Assembly: GCA_030762175.1 (NCBI GenBank)
Contig: CM060834.1
Location: forward strand, 24,788,001 to 24,852,000
Source: Metallyticus violacea
Lineage: Eukaryota > Arthropoda > Insecta > Mantodea > Metallyticidae
Length of the DNA: 64,000 nt
Direction of reading: 5' to 3'
The position numbers and the translations under genes are program-made. This document shows, in pieces, positions 23,985 through 35,480 of the stretch. Under the pieces are notes generated by a model, which saw nothing but the letters and a program-made list of their open reading frames with translations, was not told where the DNA came from and did no database searches. Position 1 is the stretch's first letter, and each line of letters opens with the position of its first letter.

Positions 23985-24760
23985 TCACCCATCCTATGAA
24001 AGTAACTTCATTAAAAATGTGTGAAAAAGTGGAAGCCATGGTCATGCAAGATGACCAAGGATAATGTAAAAGTCTGTAAACTAAGTGTTTCAACTGAAAT
24101 GATTTTATAGTTATTCATACCCATGGAGATCAATTCCTGAGAGGTAGCCAAGTGCTGACACTACAGCAGAAAGATATTGCCAGGAATTCAGTTAGAAGAA
24201 TCTGCATCTTCTACAAGAATTTTTTTTCTCAAAAATCCATCACTAGAGATGAAACATGAATTCATCACTATGACCTGCAAACCATACAGATAAGGGGCTT
24301 ACCATCTCCAAGCTATTTCATGTACATCAGTCAACCAGAAAAGTCATGATGACCAACTTTTTACGATATTCTGCTGTTGGAATTCATGTCAAATAAGTCC
24401 ATTTTCACTGGAGAAACCTATGCTTCCACAGTGAAGTAGCTATATGAGGCCATGAAGGAGAAATGGCATGGAAAGTTGCTACTTCAAGATAATGTACCTT
24501 GCCACAAATCCAAAAAGCAAGAGCTGTTATCAAGGATTATGGGTACCTGGAGTTTATTCATCTGTACGATAGTTTAGGCTGGCCCCCAATGGTTATTTTT
24601 TCTTTTGAAACTAAAAGAAATTCCTTTGTGAATGGAGATGTTCTGATGATGTCATGAAGGCGTAATAATAAATTGGTTTGAAGATTAACTTAAGTTATGA
24701 AGGGATTAAATCATTGGAGGCAAAGTGTGTGTGGGATGAGTTTTATCATCAGGTTGCATT
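23985..24760 (+). pseudogene. Mariner transposase relic
   Basis: Broken plus-strand frames follow the mariner order. 'VEAMVMQDDQG' and 'SVSTEMILSVIHTHGDQF' match the second HTH region. 'SITRDET.IHHYDLQT' near 24240 matches the first catalytic Asp block (TGDETWIHHYDPET). 'PEKS.MMTNF' corresponds to KVMATVFWD, 'LLQDNVPCHKSK' near 24480 is the second Asp block (LLLHDNAPVH), and 'GYLEFIHLYDSLGWPPMVIFSF' matches the PYSPDLAPSDYFLF block with the third Asp lost. Multiple stops; inactive. Confidence 0.72.
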
Positions 24761-25708
24761 TTAATACTCAGGTAGATAAGTTATTGAACACTGCTCATAT
24801 TGCAACAATAGGGAGGCTTTAGTTCTCACATGCTGTAAGGCACTTTATCTTTAAGGCTCTTTAATAATGAAAATTGTAGAGATGCGATGCATCATCTTCC
24901 TTGGGTATGAAAATATGGCTACATGATGTGTGTACTATTTATAAAATAGAAGTGTATAATTAATCCTAGTAACTTTACAATTGCAAAACTGTATAATCCT
25001 GAGATAAACATCTGCATTCAAATCTACACATGGACACACCTTATGTAAAGCAACAACTCTGTGACATAATCTGAAAGGAAAACACTGTAAGCATGCACCT
25101 CACATAACTCCAGTACAGACAGATACGTTCTACCAAGACAGTTTAGCAAGAAGAGTGTGTTCACAGTGTTCCAAAAATACTAGGCATAATTTCAGGAATT
25201 TTTTCTCTTATATGGATAATACAATACCATGAGTTCAGGAATGTTTGCTTTCTAAATTTTTCAGGTCTAGCTATTCATATGATCTTCAAAATATACTGCC
25301 TGAATATAGGCTTCACTTCCACATCTGATTGCTCTGCAAAGGTGATCCCTACAGGGACTGGTAAAGTTGATCAATTGCCTGGCCTCTCATTAAAACTACT
25401 GGCTTTTTTACTTATGCTACCAATTAAAATCATTAGTCTACTTGTTTTTGGTGGGTGATATAAACATTTCTGCAATAAAATGTTGGGCGGTTGTCAGAAA
25501 ATACCGGCCTGCTAAGAATTTGGATTGTCTTTGTGGGGTAATAAGCCAAAATATTCAGGCAGGAAGTATCATTTTGAACAATTGCTTTAAGATAATGTTA
25601 GACATTAATTAAACATATGCATATTTATGTTGGTATCAACTAGTTTTATTGTGTATTTATGAGAAAGTGAATTGAGAAATTATGTAGTATAATTTGGAGA
25701 CATCTTGT
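24761..25708. other. No recognisable feature
   Basis: AT-rich DNA without a supported gene or repeat. Confidence 0.4.
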
Positions 25709-25710
25709 AT

Positions 25711-26776
25711 ATGAGGTCTGTCTGAAAAGTATTCAATCTTATTTTTTTCATGGAAAATAACTTAGGATGGCAACTCTATGCATAAAGGTGTAGTTAACCT
25801 TCTTGTCAAAGCATGAATTTTGCTAAGCTTGCTGAACCCTTAAGTCCCTGAGCAGCTGCTGATAACTGAGATAGTGTTACATGAAGTCACATTTTCATTT
25901 GTCTGGGATGATAGAACACATGAACTGAGATATATATCCACAATTTTGAAACAAAGCAAGGCATTTATACATGAAAATTGTACTTTCACACTAGTCATGT
26001 GTAAGACTTAAGTTGGAAATGAAGAATTAGACTTGAAAAATTAGTCACTGCTGAAATTTGAACCATTAGACCTTCTGGTCTAATGCTGTACCAACTGGAC
26101 TACCATATTCCTCCTCCAAGCATTGAACTGCAAATTGCTCTCATCTGATTCTGTATACTTCAGAGACCTTCCCAAGTTTTTTCTATGAGAGATTAATTCC
26201 TTAAAAGGGAACTCATAATATTATGATTCATGTTTCTAGTTTAACCATCAACTATATAGCGGTGACTTACACATGGAAATTAACCCCTATATAGTTGGCC
26301 TGGGTCATAAGTACTCATAGCATTATGAGTTGCCTCTTAAGGAATGAATCTCTCATAGTAGAGAAATCTTAGGGAGGTCTTCGGGGTATATAGAATCAGA
26401 TGAGAGAGGTTCATGCTTCTGTACTTAACACGGCAGCTCAGTTATAGAGCTAGCTTGGAAGGTTGAAGATTCATGGTTTGAATTCCAGCCCTGACCCAAA
26501 TTTTTAAGTCTGATTCTGATTTCCTATGCAAGGTATTGCGATTTTTTGTCAGGCTCTTCGCTCTCTGGACTTGGTGCTGTGGGTAATTTTGATTGTTCCC
26601 AAGCTATCTCCAATGAAAGTTCATGCTGATGGATTTGACAGCTATTTCAACAGAGGCATTTCAAAGGTTCCAGCAATGGAGGACTTCATTGATCCAAGTG
26701 TGTGAAAGTAATGGATCTACTGTGAGGGTATTAGGCGGTGAATCACACAAGTTAATACTTTTCAGACAGATCTCAT
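25711..26776 (+). mobile_element. Mariner-type element with 25-bp TIR region, carrying a nested palindrome
   Basis: 25709-25733 and 26754-26778 are inverted repeats with one mismatch (core GTCTGTCTGAAAAGTATT), including the flanking TA. Near 26555-26690 a plus-strand frame resembles a mariner C-terminus ('SLDLVLWVILIVPKL', compare SPDLAPxDFxLFPKL; 'GISKVPAMEDF'). The transposase is otherwise lost, and the centre is occupied by a large inverted repeat with tRNA-like ends (25990-26520). Confidence 0.65.
25990..26520. repeat. Large inverted repeat with tRNA-like SINE heads facing outward
   Basis: The arms mirror each other around about 26255. The left arm has TCATCTGATTCTGTATACTT, GAGACCTTCCCAAG and GAGAGATTAATTCCTTAA; the right arm has TTAAGGAATGAATCTCTC, GGGAGGTCTTCGGGG and ATAGAATCAGATGAGA. 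Outside these, the left end on the minus strand (TAGTCCAGTTGGTACAGC...GGTTCAAATTTC) and the right end on the plus strand (GGCAGCTCAGTTATAGAGC...GGTTTGAATTCC) both look like tRNA A and B boxes. It is therefore two SINE-like units joined tail to tail, or head-out. Confidence 0.6.
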
Positions 26777-26778
26777 AT

Positions 26779-28755
26779 TATGGTATTTGAAAGTAGATGA
26801 ATAATGTTTGTGATCAAGCTTTTTAGTACTTCTTCCCGCCCCCTCTTTTTTCTTTTTTATATAAGCGGCTAACTTCTTTTTAGGAAACATTAGTTTTTAA
26901 CACCTCTTATTTTGTTTAGATTCTGCTCTTCTAAGAACATGTTAAGCAAGAATATTAAGATTTTTCTATTAAACATCCTATTTGGGCAATGAAATTATAT
27001 TTCTTTTCATTCTTTATTTAATAACTGCAGTGTCAAATAAGACAAAATATATCAATAAATTTATGTTTAAAGGTAAGTAATTTTACTTTTCAATTATGAA
27101 GTATTAGCTTCTGCAGTATAAGCAATATCAGTGATTTGCTTTCTATGACATTTACAGCTGTTATCGCAGTTGCAACAATTGACATTTCATTTGCAACCTA
27201 TAATCATTATCCCATGCTATCATGTGTTTAGTTCCTTAAAGACAGATTTATATAATTATCTGATGCTTTTACAACAATATCTATACACAATGTAATATTA
27301 AGTGTTCTGGGTCTTCTGAAAGTTTTGAATGTCAACTTTGTGTGTTAACATAGGTTCTCCTATTAAAATCTATATTTTTGTTAATCTTTACTTCCTGCAC
27401 TGATTCTGAAATTTATATGACACATTTCTTATTTGTGATCCACAGCCTTTAATATATTTCAGTCAGTTTTATGAGTAAAGTTTCAAACTCCCTCAAGTAA
27501 GATGTTCAAATTACCTCTATGAGCAACACAAACAGCATGCTATCAGTACCCCCAAATGAGTCCTTATGGTAGCAAAGATCTATTAATGCCTTATGTAAGG
27601 AAATCATGACCCAACATTTCCATTGTTATGTCCTTACCAATACTCTAAATTTTGTTATACAAAATGTACAACATGAAATAAACCAAGTTGTTTGAGTTTG
27701 AAACTTGCCGTGTCAGGTGTGGATTTAAATTTTGTGTGAAAAGTGGATAAAATCATTGTAGACCTGATATTTGCTCAGCAACAAGGGAAATTGAATAGCT
27801 ATCTATATTTAGTAGCAATTTTTCATTCTAAATAGCTATAAGTTGATATTATATCACTCCAAATGGCTATGATTAAAGAATGGAAATTGGTAGATGGCCG
27901 TGAACCCTCAAGTCAGTTGCAATGGATTTTATTTCTGATTTCAAAACAAAGAAATAATTCAACAATACCATGACCACACTTGCTAAGCATCATTATTAGT
28001 ATTCAAGGTACAGTTAAAATGGCGAGAAGTAGCTTTGGAAATTGAAAACTTTTAAATGCAAAATGTTTTTGATTGAAAAATACTTCAACAAAGGCACTGT
28101 CCTGTAAGATTGTAGCTTGAATTTCTGGTGAGCCTGGGAAAAAGCTCAAATACTGGGTGATTGAGGAAGCAACAATGTGTCACTTGGACACCAAGTATTA
28201 AAGAACATGGATATAAAATTCTATGATACAGAAGTATATATGACAAGAGTATAATCAGGTTTATATAAAGCAATGCTTCACTTTAATTCTGATTTTAAAT
28301 ATGACACATATTTTGTGAAAACCCTCCTCATCGTTCCTAAACTAAAAACTCAAAGTGTACATTCTCTTAGTAAGGAAAACTGGACCTTAAAAATACTAGA
28401 TTCCAATTTTCATTATATCAATTTGCATGTTATGTCAATGATAGAATGGATAAATGAAAAAACGGCCCAATTCTAAGACCACCATTGCAGCTAGGAGATT
28501 ATGAATTAAAATTTTTGGTAGCTTCACACCATATAATTAGTAACTTGAAAGTTATACATTTCAAAACCTCCAGACTGTTATGCCTGTCAGAATTGCTCAA
28601 TACTAAAGTTTTTGCTGACAAGGAGAGTCAGCATCGTCAATGGAATACTGAATGAGTTAGTGGTAGTGTTTGCGACTACTAATCTAGAGATCAGATGACA
28701 ACGAATCATGAAACATTTTCTGCCAATAAATGCAGAAATAAAGAGTATTTAATTT
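26779..28755. other. No recognisable gene
   Basis: AT-rich DNA. Open frames of 62-67 codons at 28085-28476 have no recognisable domain. I see no supported repeat. Confidence 0.4.
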
Positions 28756-28767
28756 ATCATACTAGGT

Positions 28768-29017
28768 TTTTTTATTTGTTTATTTAAGGACGCTCTTTAA
28801 CATCGGAGGTCATCATCGTCCCATTCAATTCAGGGCGTGAAACGGCTGACAAATTTTGCTCAGAGGCCTCTTCTTTCATGCTTGCGGTTCTTTTTCGTGC
28901 CATAAATGTACGACACGGGACCCACGGCTTTACTTCCCTTCCGAAGGAAGCCATACTTACGATTTTTACGCCCGAAAAAATCCATCGATCCTGGCCGGGT
29001 TCGAACTCGCGACCTTC
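28768..29017 (-). repeat. tRNA-derived SINE (family A), head-truncated, 12-bp TSD
   Basis: A well-preserved family A body on the minus strand: B-box palindrome GGGTTCGAAC near 28998, GGCTTCCTTCGGAAGGGAAG, then CGTGGGTCCCGTGTCGTAC, ending in GAGCGTCC and an AAATAAACAAATAAAA-like tail at the left. ATCATACTAGGT occurs at 28756-28767 and 29018-29029, a 12-bp target-site duplication. The duplication begins right after the B box, so this copy inserted already lacking most of its tRNA head. Confidence 0.85.
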
Positions 29018-29029
29018 ATCATACTAGGT

Positions 29030-29630
29030 GTTTACATCACTTAAACTTGACCATTATATGAGTAGTAACCCGTTATTTAGCATTCTACACATGATGTTGA
29101 TCACAGATGTCAGCAAAAAGCTTTGGTTTTGAACAAATATAAAACCCCAGCATTGCTGCCCACATATTTTAAAACTTAATAATATAAATGTTGACTGTGA
29201 CAGCCTTAGAAATATTTAAAAAAATCTTTGGTAATGCTGTTTTAATTATTTTTCTTCTGTTTTTAAAATTAAATTTACTCTTTCATTGTGTTTAACCAAT
29301 GAAAGGAAATACAAGAGAGTTGAAATATTTTGCACAGAATGAAAAATATTCAGAGAAAGGAAGAAAGAAGGAAGAAAGACAGAAAATTGAAGTATGGCAC
29401 ATTAAATTTGCAACACTATTACGGATACAAAAAACAGTTTTTCTACATGCATACTATTATTATGTCTAATGATAATTACTACAAGCTTCTAAAAATTAAA
29501 ACCCAGGCTTTGACTCCCATTTAAACCAAAATCTCCCATTTCTTAGCAATATATACTATTATAGGAAAACTTTGCATGCAAAACCCCTTATTTCAAGTTC
29601 AACACAAATCTCACATCTATCTTTGAGAAA
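29030..29630. other. No recognisable feature
   Basis: AT-rich. A 64-codon frame at 29330-29524 overlaps a purine-rich run and has no domain. Confidence 0.4.
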
Positions 29631-29639
29631 GTTAATAAG

Positions 29640-30590
29640 AAACACTAGGATAGTGTTTTGAAATTGCTAAATCTACAAGACAGGGAAATTAAATTCACTT
29701 CTGAAACAGAACAAGACAATATGATTCCTTTCTTTGACTTAAAGATTATAAGAACAGGCAATAATTTGAAATATACAAAAAGGATACTCAGATTGAAAAT
29801 TACATAAAAGCCTATGACTTCAATCTCACATTACACATACATGCAGTTCTCAACAGCTTAGCATTAGACTCATGAACGTACCCATGAATGAGTTTGAATA
29901 CAGCAATTAGTATTCTCACAAAATACAAATGGCAAAAATCATTGGATATGGCCAAGAAATTGTAGACAAGAAAATACAGAAATTCAAAAAAGAGAAGCGG
30001 TTAAAACAGGTTACAACTTCGTTAGCAAAAAAAGAAACTACCATTCATGAGAAATTTACTTTTCATCCTTGTGCCACCAAAAATTGCAAAAATACTCTGA
30101 GAGTTTGGGATTACTTTGTCCCCAGTGAACAAATTCAGCCTAAATAATCTGCTCAACTCCAGTAATAATGATAGAATACCTGATGAGAAGAAGCTAACTC
30201 AAATGTTTGGAATATAACAAACTATATATTGGCAAAACAAAACGAAGCATTGGAATTAGGCTAAACGAACAGTGGAGAAACATCATGTACAATCAGATGT
30301 ATAAATCAGAGGTTGCACATCACTTTTGGACAGATAAACATGATATAGATATGGAAGTCAAATTATTGAAATTCGTAGATAGACTCTGGAATATGGGAAT
30401 TTTTTTATAAAATAAGGTTAAAAACTTTGAGATCCTAACAGAAGATAAATTAATCCAAAAGTTCATTAAATGTCCATGAGATCTACACCAAGTACATTCA
30501 ACTAGCAATGAATCAGGCACTTGACTTACTGCTGATGATACGGGCAAAGGTCTGTGAAACATGTTCTGTATAATTCAATGGTAAGTGTAG
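29640..30590 (+). pseudogene. Penelope-like element relic (RT end to GIY-YIG and 3' end)
   Basis: Plus-strand frames follow the intact element's ORF from about residue 505. 'KLLNLQDREIKF' and 'SETEQDNMIPFFDLKII' come first, then 'VDKKIQKFKKEKRLKQVTTSLAKKE' and 'KFTFHPCATK' (29960-30090), then a damaged GIY-YIG part ('YIGKTKRSIGIRLNEQWRN', 30222-30280) and 'SEVAHHFWTDKHDI'. Stops and frameshifts disable it. The 3' end carries a well-formed hammerhead-like motif at 30527-30570. Its ends differ from those of the intact copy, so it is a different subfamily. Confidence 0.8.
30527..30570 (+). ncRNA. Candidate hammerhead ribozyme in a Penelope relic
   Basis: The core CTGATGA (30532-30538) is followed by one U and a 6-bp helix II with GU pairs: ACGGGC (30540-30545), loop AAAG, GTCTGT (30550-30555). 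Then come GAAA (30556-30559), the palindromic helix III strand ACATGT (30559-30564) and U as the predicted cleavage base. Helix I pairs TACTG (30527-30531) with CTGTA (30566-30570), with a single U-U mismatch. All core bases are intact even though the protein frame is dead. Penelope-like elements are known to carry such ribozymes; activity here is an inference. Confidence 0.65.
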
Positions 30591-31739
30591 CATTAGAGTA
30601 TTAAATCGACTCACCAGCTAATTAAGAATAAATCTCACAATTGCTTGAGACATTAAAAGGTAATACATTAATTGTCATGTATTGCCTACTAAAGTCTTAA
30701 GCAAATGTCAGCTTTATTCAAACTTTAAACTTGTGTGTAAGTGAATGCATAAAAAATGAATACCAAAGTTGAGGTTTAAACAACTTGTTTTGATGCAGTC
30801 TTCATATATACTATTTTCTACTCTGATTTTGTCTTTTTAGCAAATTAACTGGTTTACTTGAAATTCACATTATCTAAGACCACAGTAATTGGATCTAATA
30901 GGCATAATAGCTGCTTTCATGTTTTGATAACCTCTATTTAGAATTATTGCTTTGGCCATAAGTAAAACATTTTCAGACTCAAAATACCATTTGTACTTCT
31001 TGTGATGTGCCCATCATAAACAGCAAGGGATTATGGCACTGCAGGTTTCCTGCCTGTCTTATCTTATTCCAACTATTCTCAATTTACTTGAACCTGATCT
31101 TATTGAAATACATTTTTTCAACTATTTTCTGTTGAATCTGTTTCCTCCAGTTTTTTTATGTTTTTATTTTTTCATTTAGATTTAATATTCTTGGTTCTTG
31201 CTTGTATGTTCACTTTTGAGTTCACTGAGTTGGGCAGTGCAGTATTAAGTAATCATACACTAACATCAGAAGAAACAGAACTGCACAACAATGAATGAAT
31301 GATAGTTTCACTAGCACAATATTGATTTTGTGTTGTATTGTTAATAATGTCTCATCTATTATATAACGATTTCATTAATTTTAGTTCCAGTTTAGAACTG
31401 AATTATGTAATCATGTTGGAACACGTTTAATTTTGCACAAGATGGCTGCAAGTACTAAAGAGTATATTTAAACATGAATCTGCAGGGTCTTTCCTGGTTT
31501 TGTTGCCCATTTCACAACAACTGGCAGGTTGGCAGTCAGAACAGTTGAAGCAGATGTAATATCAGCACAAATGATTCAAGTTATTCCAATTAAAATGGAA
31601 ATAGTGTGTACCTTATGCCAGGAGAATTGGAAATGTCCTACTACATCCACAAATTTCTTGCATCTATATAAACTGTATTCATGAGCATCGGTTCTTCTTC
31701 CGAAATAAGAGTCAATTTATTATTTTATATTTGCTTTCA
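30591..31739. other. No recognisable feature
   Basis: AT-rich DNA; no supported gene or repeat. Confidence 0.4.
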
Positions 31740-32190
31740 ATTGTAATGTATGGGATATGTTCCATATAAATTTAAACTTCCCCCATAAATAAAAATTACA
31801 TATGTCAGTGTCATTTCTGTATCTTTCTACATTTATGCTATTCTCAACAATGATAGGTCCCTTACTCTGTATGGATTTATTGCAACCATACACCAATTTC
31901 TTGTCATGCAAGGGAGTTCCATGTACAAGTGGTTTTTTTCTGTACACAAACACCTGATATTTTGCTTTGAAATATGGCAACATAAATGGAACCATGTTTC
32001 ATCAGTAAGGAATTTTAAATGTGCATTAATTACTCTCACCATTAATATGTCACAACATTGTATGTTTTCAAATTTAAATTGATACAATTTTGGAAGATGA
32101 ACTGATGCAAGTGAAAATTTTCTTAAAAAGATGCAAGAAATGTGTGGATGTAGCAGGAAAATATTTCCAACATTTCCGTCATATGGCATG
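31740..32190 (-). pseudogene. Tc1/mariner-type transposase relic (DDE domain)
   Basis: The minus strand reads 'LTDETWFHLCCHISKQNIRCLCTEK' (first Asp block, compare DEAWFHLSGYVNSQNxRIW), then 'MELPCMTRNWCMVAINPYRVRDLSLL' (compare ETPLHDxKIGVWCAISxxRIVGPIFF), then 'NSINVERYRND'. These run through two overlapping frames, so at least one frameshift is present. Only the middle of the catalytic domain remains. Confidence 0.65.
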
Positions 32191-32965
32191 TGCTAATTAT
32201 CATTATTATTATTGTAGTTTCAATTGCAAGAACTTGAATCAGTTGAGAAGATATTACTTCTGCCTTCCTGGGAATTACTTCTCAGACTGATGACCTGTAG
32301 CTGCTGTGAAACAGGCTACAACACCATAAAAGACCTGGTAGAATGGGAAGAACAAACTGAAATTGTTGCAAGAAAAGCTTAGAAGGCATTACATTCTTCA
32401 ATGAATATACTGAAGAAAGACGAAAGACATTTCCTATATTTCCTCAGTTCATTCTGTAGCAGTTGTACAGAATAAAACAAATCAATATTAGAAATGGTTT
32501 TATGTAATGCAACAAAATTTATCACAATGGAGAAAGATCTGGCGAAGATCTTGTTAAAACATGAAGATGGCATTTATTTAGCCATTCTGTTCTTGTCAAC
32601 AGTAAAAATAATTTTGTTGTAATATGTATTGCAGTAAAAATATATTGTTCAAAATTATTTTTTTGTTGGCCAACCTTATTCTCATATTTTCTTGCTTTTT
32701 CTGCTACTATGACCTCACAATGGCAAAGGAATGAGCTATGATTGACTAATAAATGTACAAGTACTACAGAGCAAGTACTATGGATCCATGATTGGCTTAA
32801 TGGGGATTTGCTTGGCACTGGGAAACACACTGTTTGCTGGTGGAGTTGGATATTCATAGCCCCTTAAATTCAAGAGCACAGATTTCTCATTCAAATTATA
32901 CTACAATCGCCACATACCTTCGTCATAGAGTATGTTGGAAATGTCCTTGTGCAGCAACAAATCTC
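32191..32965. other. No supported gene
   Basis: Contains minus-strand frames of 64 and 111 codons (32379-32857) with no recognisable domain. It separates two copies of the same transposase family, so it may be an unidentified insertion. Confidence 0.35.
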
Positions 32966-33480
32966 TCATATCTGGTTAAGAAAATTTGTATTAATACTCA
33001 TTAATTCTTCTGAAATTTTAACCATTTCTCTTCTTATAAATCCTATAATTCTGTAAGCATTCACACAAAACACCAATTTTTTGGTCATGCAATGGCATTT
33101 CTTATACAAGATCGGGTTTTTCTGCACTCCAGTATCTACTGTTTTGTATTTTACATGGTTTAAACATGGGTCAATATAGCAATTATTAATATTACCCAAC
33201 ACAGAATTGCAGAAATTATACTCACATAATTGCGTGGTTACAATTCCTGAATTAGTTACCTTATGGGGTTTTCATTTTAAAAGTTTAGTAGCATTCCAAG
33301 TTTGCAAAATTATTTGTGTAAGCTTTCTCAGAGATTTCTTTGGACTTCGTCCCAACTTTTCTCCAATGTTATCGAGTTTTTCCTCTGTAAGAACATGGCA
33401 TTTTACTTTCAGTTTCTTAACAAGAATAAATCCTGTTTCCCTATATCGTTAACAAGATTACAAACCATTTCTCTGTGAGG
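32966..33480 (-). pseudogene. Tc1/mariner-type transposase relic (HTH and start of DDE)
   Basis: On the minus strand, from about 33430 leftward, 'VLTEEKLDNIGEKLGRSPKKS' and 'LRKLTQ', then 'ATKLLK', match the HTH of the DDE_3-type transposases (VLTEEKLDEIGARLEHSPKKSLRRLAQ...ATKLLK). Then 32966-33202 reads 'GVQKNPILYKKCHCMTKKLVFCVNAYRIIGFI', overlapping the region also present at 31.8 kb. It is therefore a second, independent copy of the same family, also frameshifted. Confidence 0.68.
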
Positions 33481-34269
33481 TGTATGAACAACAGGGAATT
33501 TATCTGTACAATTTATTCACTTAAGCAGGGAATCTGTCTATAAATCACTATCTCACTTTTAAACAAGTTTGTTGTCACATAGGAATCATACACGAAGATT
33601 GTGCAAAATATACGGACTTTTTGGCATTATAACAGAACTAACACACTATAACACTGAAACACATGGTCTCACAATGTTTCACTTCTGTATAGCACAAAGA
33701 CTTTACATCAACTGATTAGCCAGCTTACGGAGAGAAGGGAAAATGGAGGGGGAACAGAAACAGATAAAAGCAGCATAGTGCAGGACATGCAAACCCATTA
33801 AGCTGGCCACGCATCCAAACGAAGTCTCTGTACATGAAAACATTGGCCTGCCTGGTTTTACTTTTTTAATATGCAAATTTAAGACACCCCCAGTTTTCAA
33901 AATCTAAAAATGGGGGAAAATATTGTTTTATATATAGGTAAACAAAGTAATATTTTTACATTAAATAACATAGTTATTTGTAACTAGGCTTAATATGTGC
34001 AATCTAGTAAACTATAACTCATAATCTATTCTTCAAATTACTGGTTGTGCTGTGTATTATATTAGTATGATATTCCACAGTGCACTGCCCAACTTATTAG
34101 ATTCAACCTTAAATAAATAGAAATTTGGACTAGTTATGTAAATGGGGCCATTTTTGTACTGAGTAGCAAAGACCAATTGTTTACTAGTTAAAAGAGGCAA
34201 ATAATATACAGGCTTTTCTAAATGAATAGAATCATTTGCATATTTACTAGAAACAATTTATTACAGAAA
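33481..34269. other. No recognisable gene
   Basis: AT-rich DNA; 33703-33900 holds a 65-codon minus-strand frame without recognisable content. Confidence 0.35.
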
Positions 34270-34374
34270 AATGTATGAGGTATTAATAGATAGGAAAAAT
34301 ATTTTTAGTTTATTGATATCATTGTATGATGAACTACATGCTCTTAATGCTTCACTTATTTGTCATAATGTATG

Positions 34375-34418
34375 GAACTGGTTTCAAGAACAATTAGTTC
34401 TCATCATCCAAGCTAAAA
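34375..34418 (-). ncRNA. Decayed hammerhead-like motif in a Penelope relic
   Basis: The minus strand reads GGATGATGAGAACTAATTG, then TTCTTGAAACCAGTTCC: helix II GAGAAC/GTTCTT, GAAA and an ACCAGT helix III strand are visible. The CTGATGA core is damaged (TTGGATGA), and the helix III palindrome is lost. It is the equivalent of 45421-45464 in an older copy. Confidence 0.45.
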
Positions 34419-35109
34419 TTCAATTGTCGGATCATTTGTTGCTGTGGGAATGTGTATTCTGCTCTTGTGGTGGTGTGATAAACTTGTAGTTTATGTTTTC
34501 ATCTCTGCCAGTGTCAAAGTTCATTAGACTGTTTTTGTATTAGTAGATGTAGATTTTCTCCCAGGTTGCTAGTTCTGCAGGTCCTTGTACTGATTTTAAT
34601 AATTTTGCTTTATTCATTATGTCATGATTTTGCACCCAAAAATGATATGCTACTGCTGATTTCTCAATTTGCTTGTACTTTATGTTCCTTTAACTGTGCG
34701 CCTATGTTTCCCTTTGTTTTTCCAATGCAGGTTTTTTCACATTCTGCACAATTTATTTTGTAAATACCTGCTTTTTCTTCTTGTGGAATGCTGTCATTAT
34801 CATTGTCTATCAGTAAGTTTTTAACATTAAATCTATTAGTCGGTGCCAACCTGATGTTAAAATCTTTAAGAATATTCTGAAATTTTTTGTAGCCCATGGA
34901 TGATATGTGAATTTTTTAAAAATTAGCTTATCTTTTCTTGCTGAAAGTGTTGTGGTTTCTTTGATAAGTTTTCATCTCTTGAATTTCTGCACCTTTTCGT
35001 GTACTAGTTCTTACCATTTTTAACTGCTGTTTCTTCTATTTGTTTGTATTCATTAAAATATTCTCCTTTGCTAATTTGTAGGTTAACTAGCCAGTGTGTT
35101 AAAACTGTT

Positions 35110-35407
35110 GATAACTGCATGTTTGTGTGCTGTGGGGTTAAAACTGTCAGCTTTGATGTGATTATCTGCATGTGTATTCTTTCTGTATATTCCAAATTCC
35201 AGATTTCCTTGACATTTCATTATTTTAATATTATCCTGTATTTTAAGTTTATTTACATGATAACTGCATGTTTGTGCGCTGTGGGGTTAAAACTGTCAGC
35301 TTTGATGCGATTGTCTGCATGTGTATTCTTTCTGTATATTCCAAGTTCCAGATTTCCTTGACATTTCATTATTTTAATATTATCCTGTATTTTAAGTTTA
35401 TTTACAT
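35110..35407. repeat. 149-bp tandem duplication inside the Penelope relic
   Basis: GATAACTGCATGTTTGTG begins at 35110 and again at 35259, and the following 149 bp are nearly identical in both units (for example GTGTATTCTTTCTGTATATT in each). The duplication lies within transposon sequence encoding part of the RT-to-nuclease linker. Confidence 0.85.
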
Positions 35408-35480
35408 TACAAAAATTATAAATGTTTAATGTGATAACTGGCAATGTCGAGTAGATAGTGAAGTTTCTGTCATGCATAAT

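Larger units (their letters stand above)
34270..35480 (-). pseudogene. Penelope-like element relic
   Basis: The minus strand matches the intact element closely. 'KFQNILKDFNIRLAPTNRFNVKNLL' and 'AGIYKINCAECEKTCIGKTKGNIGAQLKEH' (34664-34897) are the linker and GIY-YIG nuclease. The segment upstream, 35253-35420, reads 'CQGNLELGIYRKNTHADNR' and 'IKADSFNPTAHKHAV' (compare residues 536-570 of the intact ORF). The 3' end near 34375-34425 keeps the hammerhead-like helix II and GAAA. A 149-bp stretch is tandemly duplicated (35110-35407). Frameshifts and the duplication make it non-functional. Confidence 0.82.

Noticed and set aside
28990..29005. Possible functional tRNA gene at the SINE B boxes
   Set aside because: The tRNA-like heads are mutated, lack a consistent acceptor stem and are followed by the SINE body and target duplications; they are retroposed.
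32379..32857. Minus-strand frames of 64 and 111 codons
   Set aside because: Overlapping each other in different frames and without recognisable domains; no basis for a gene call.
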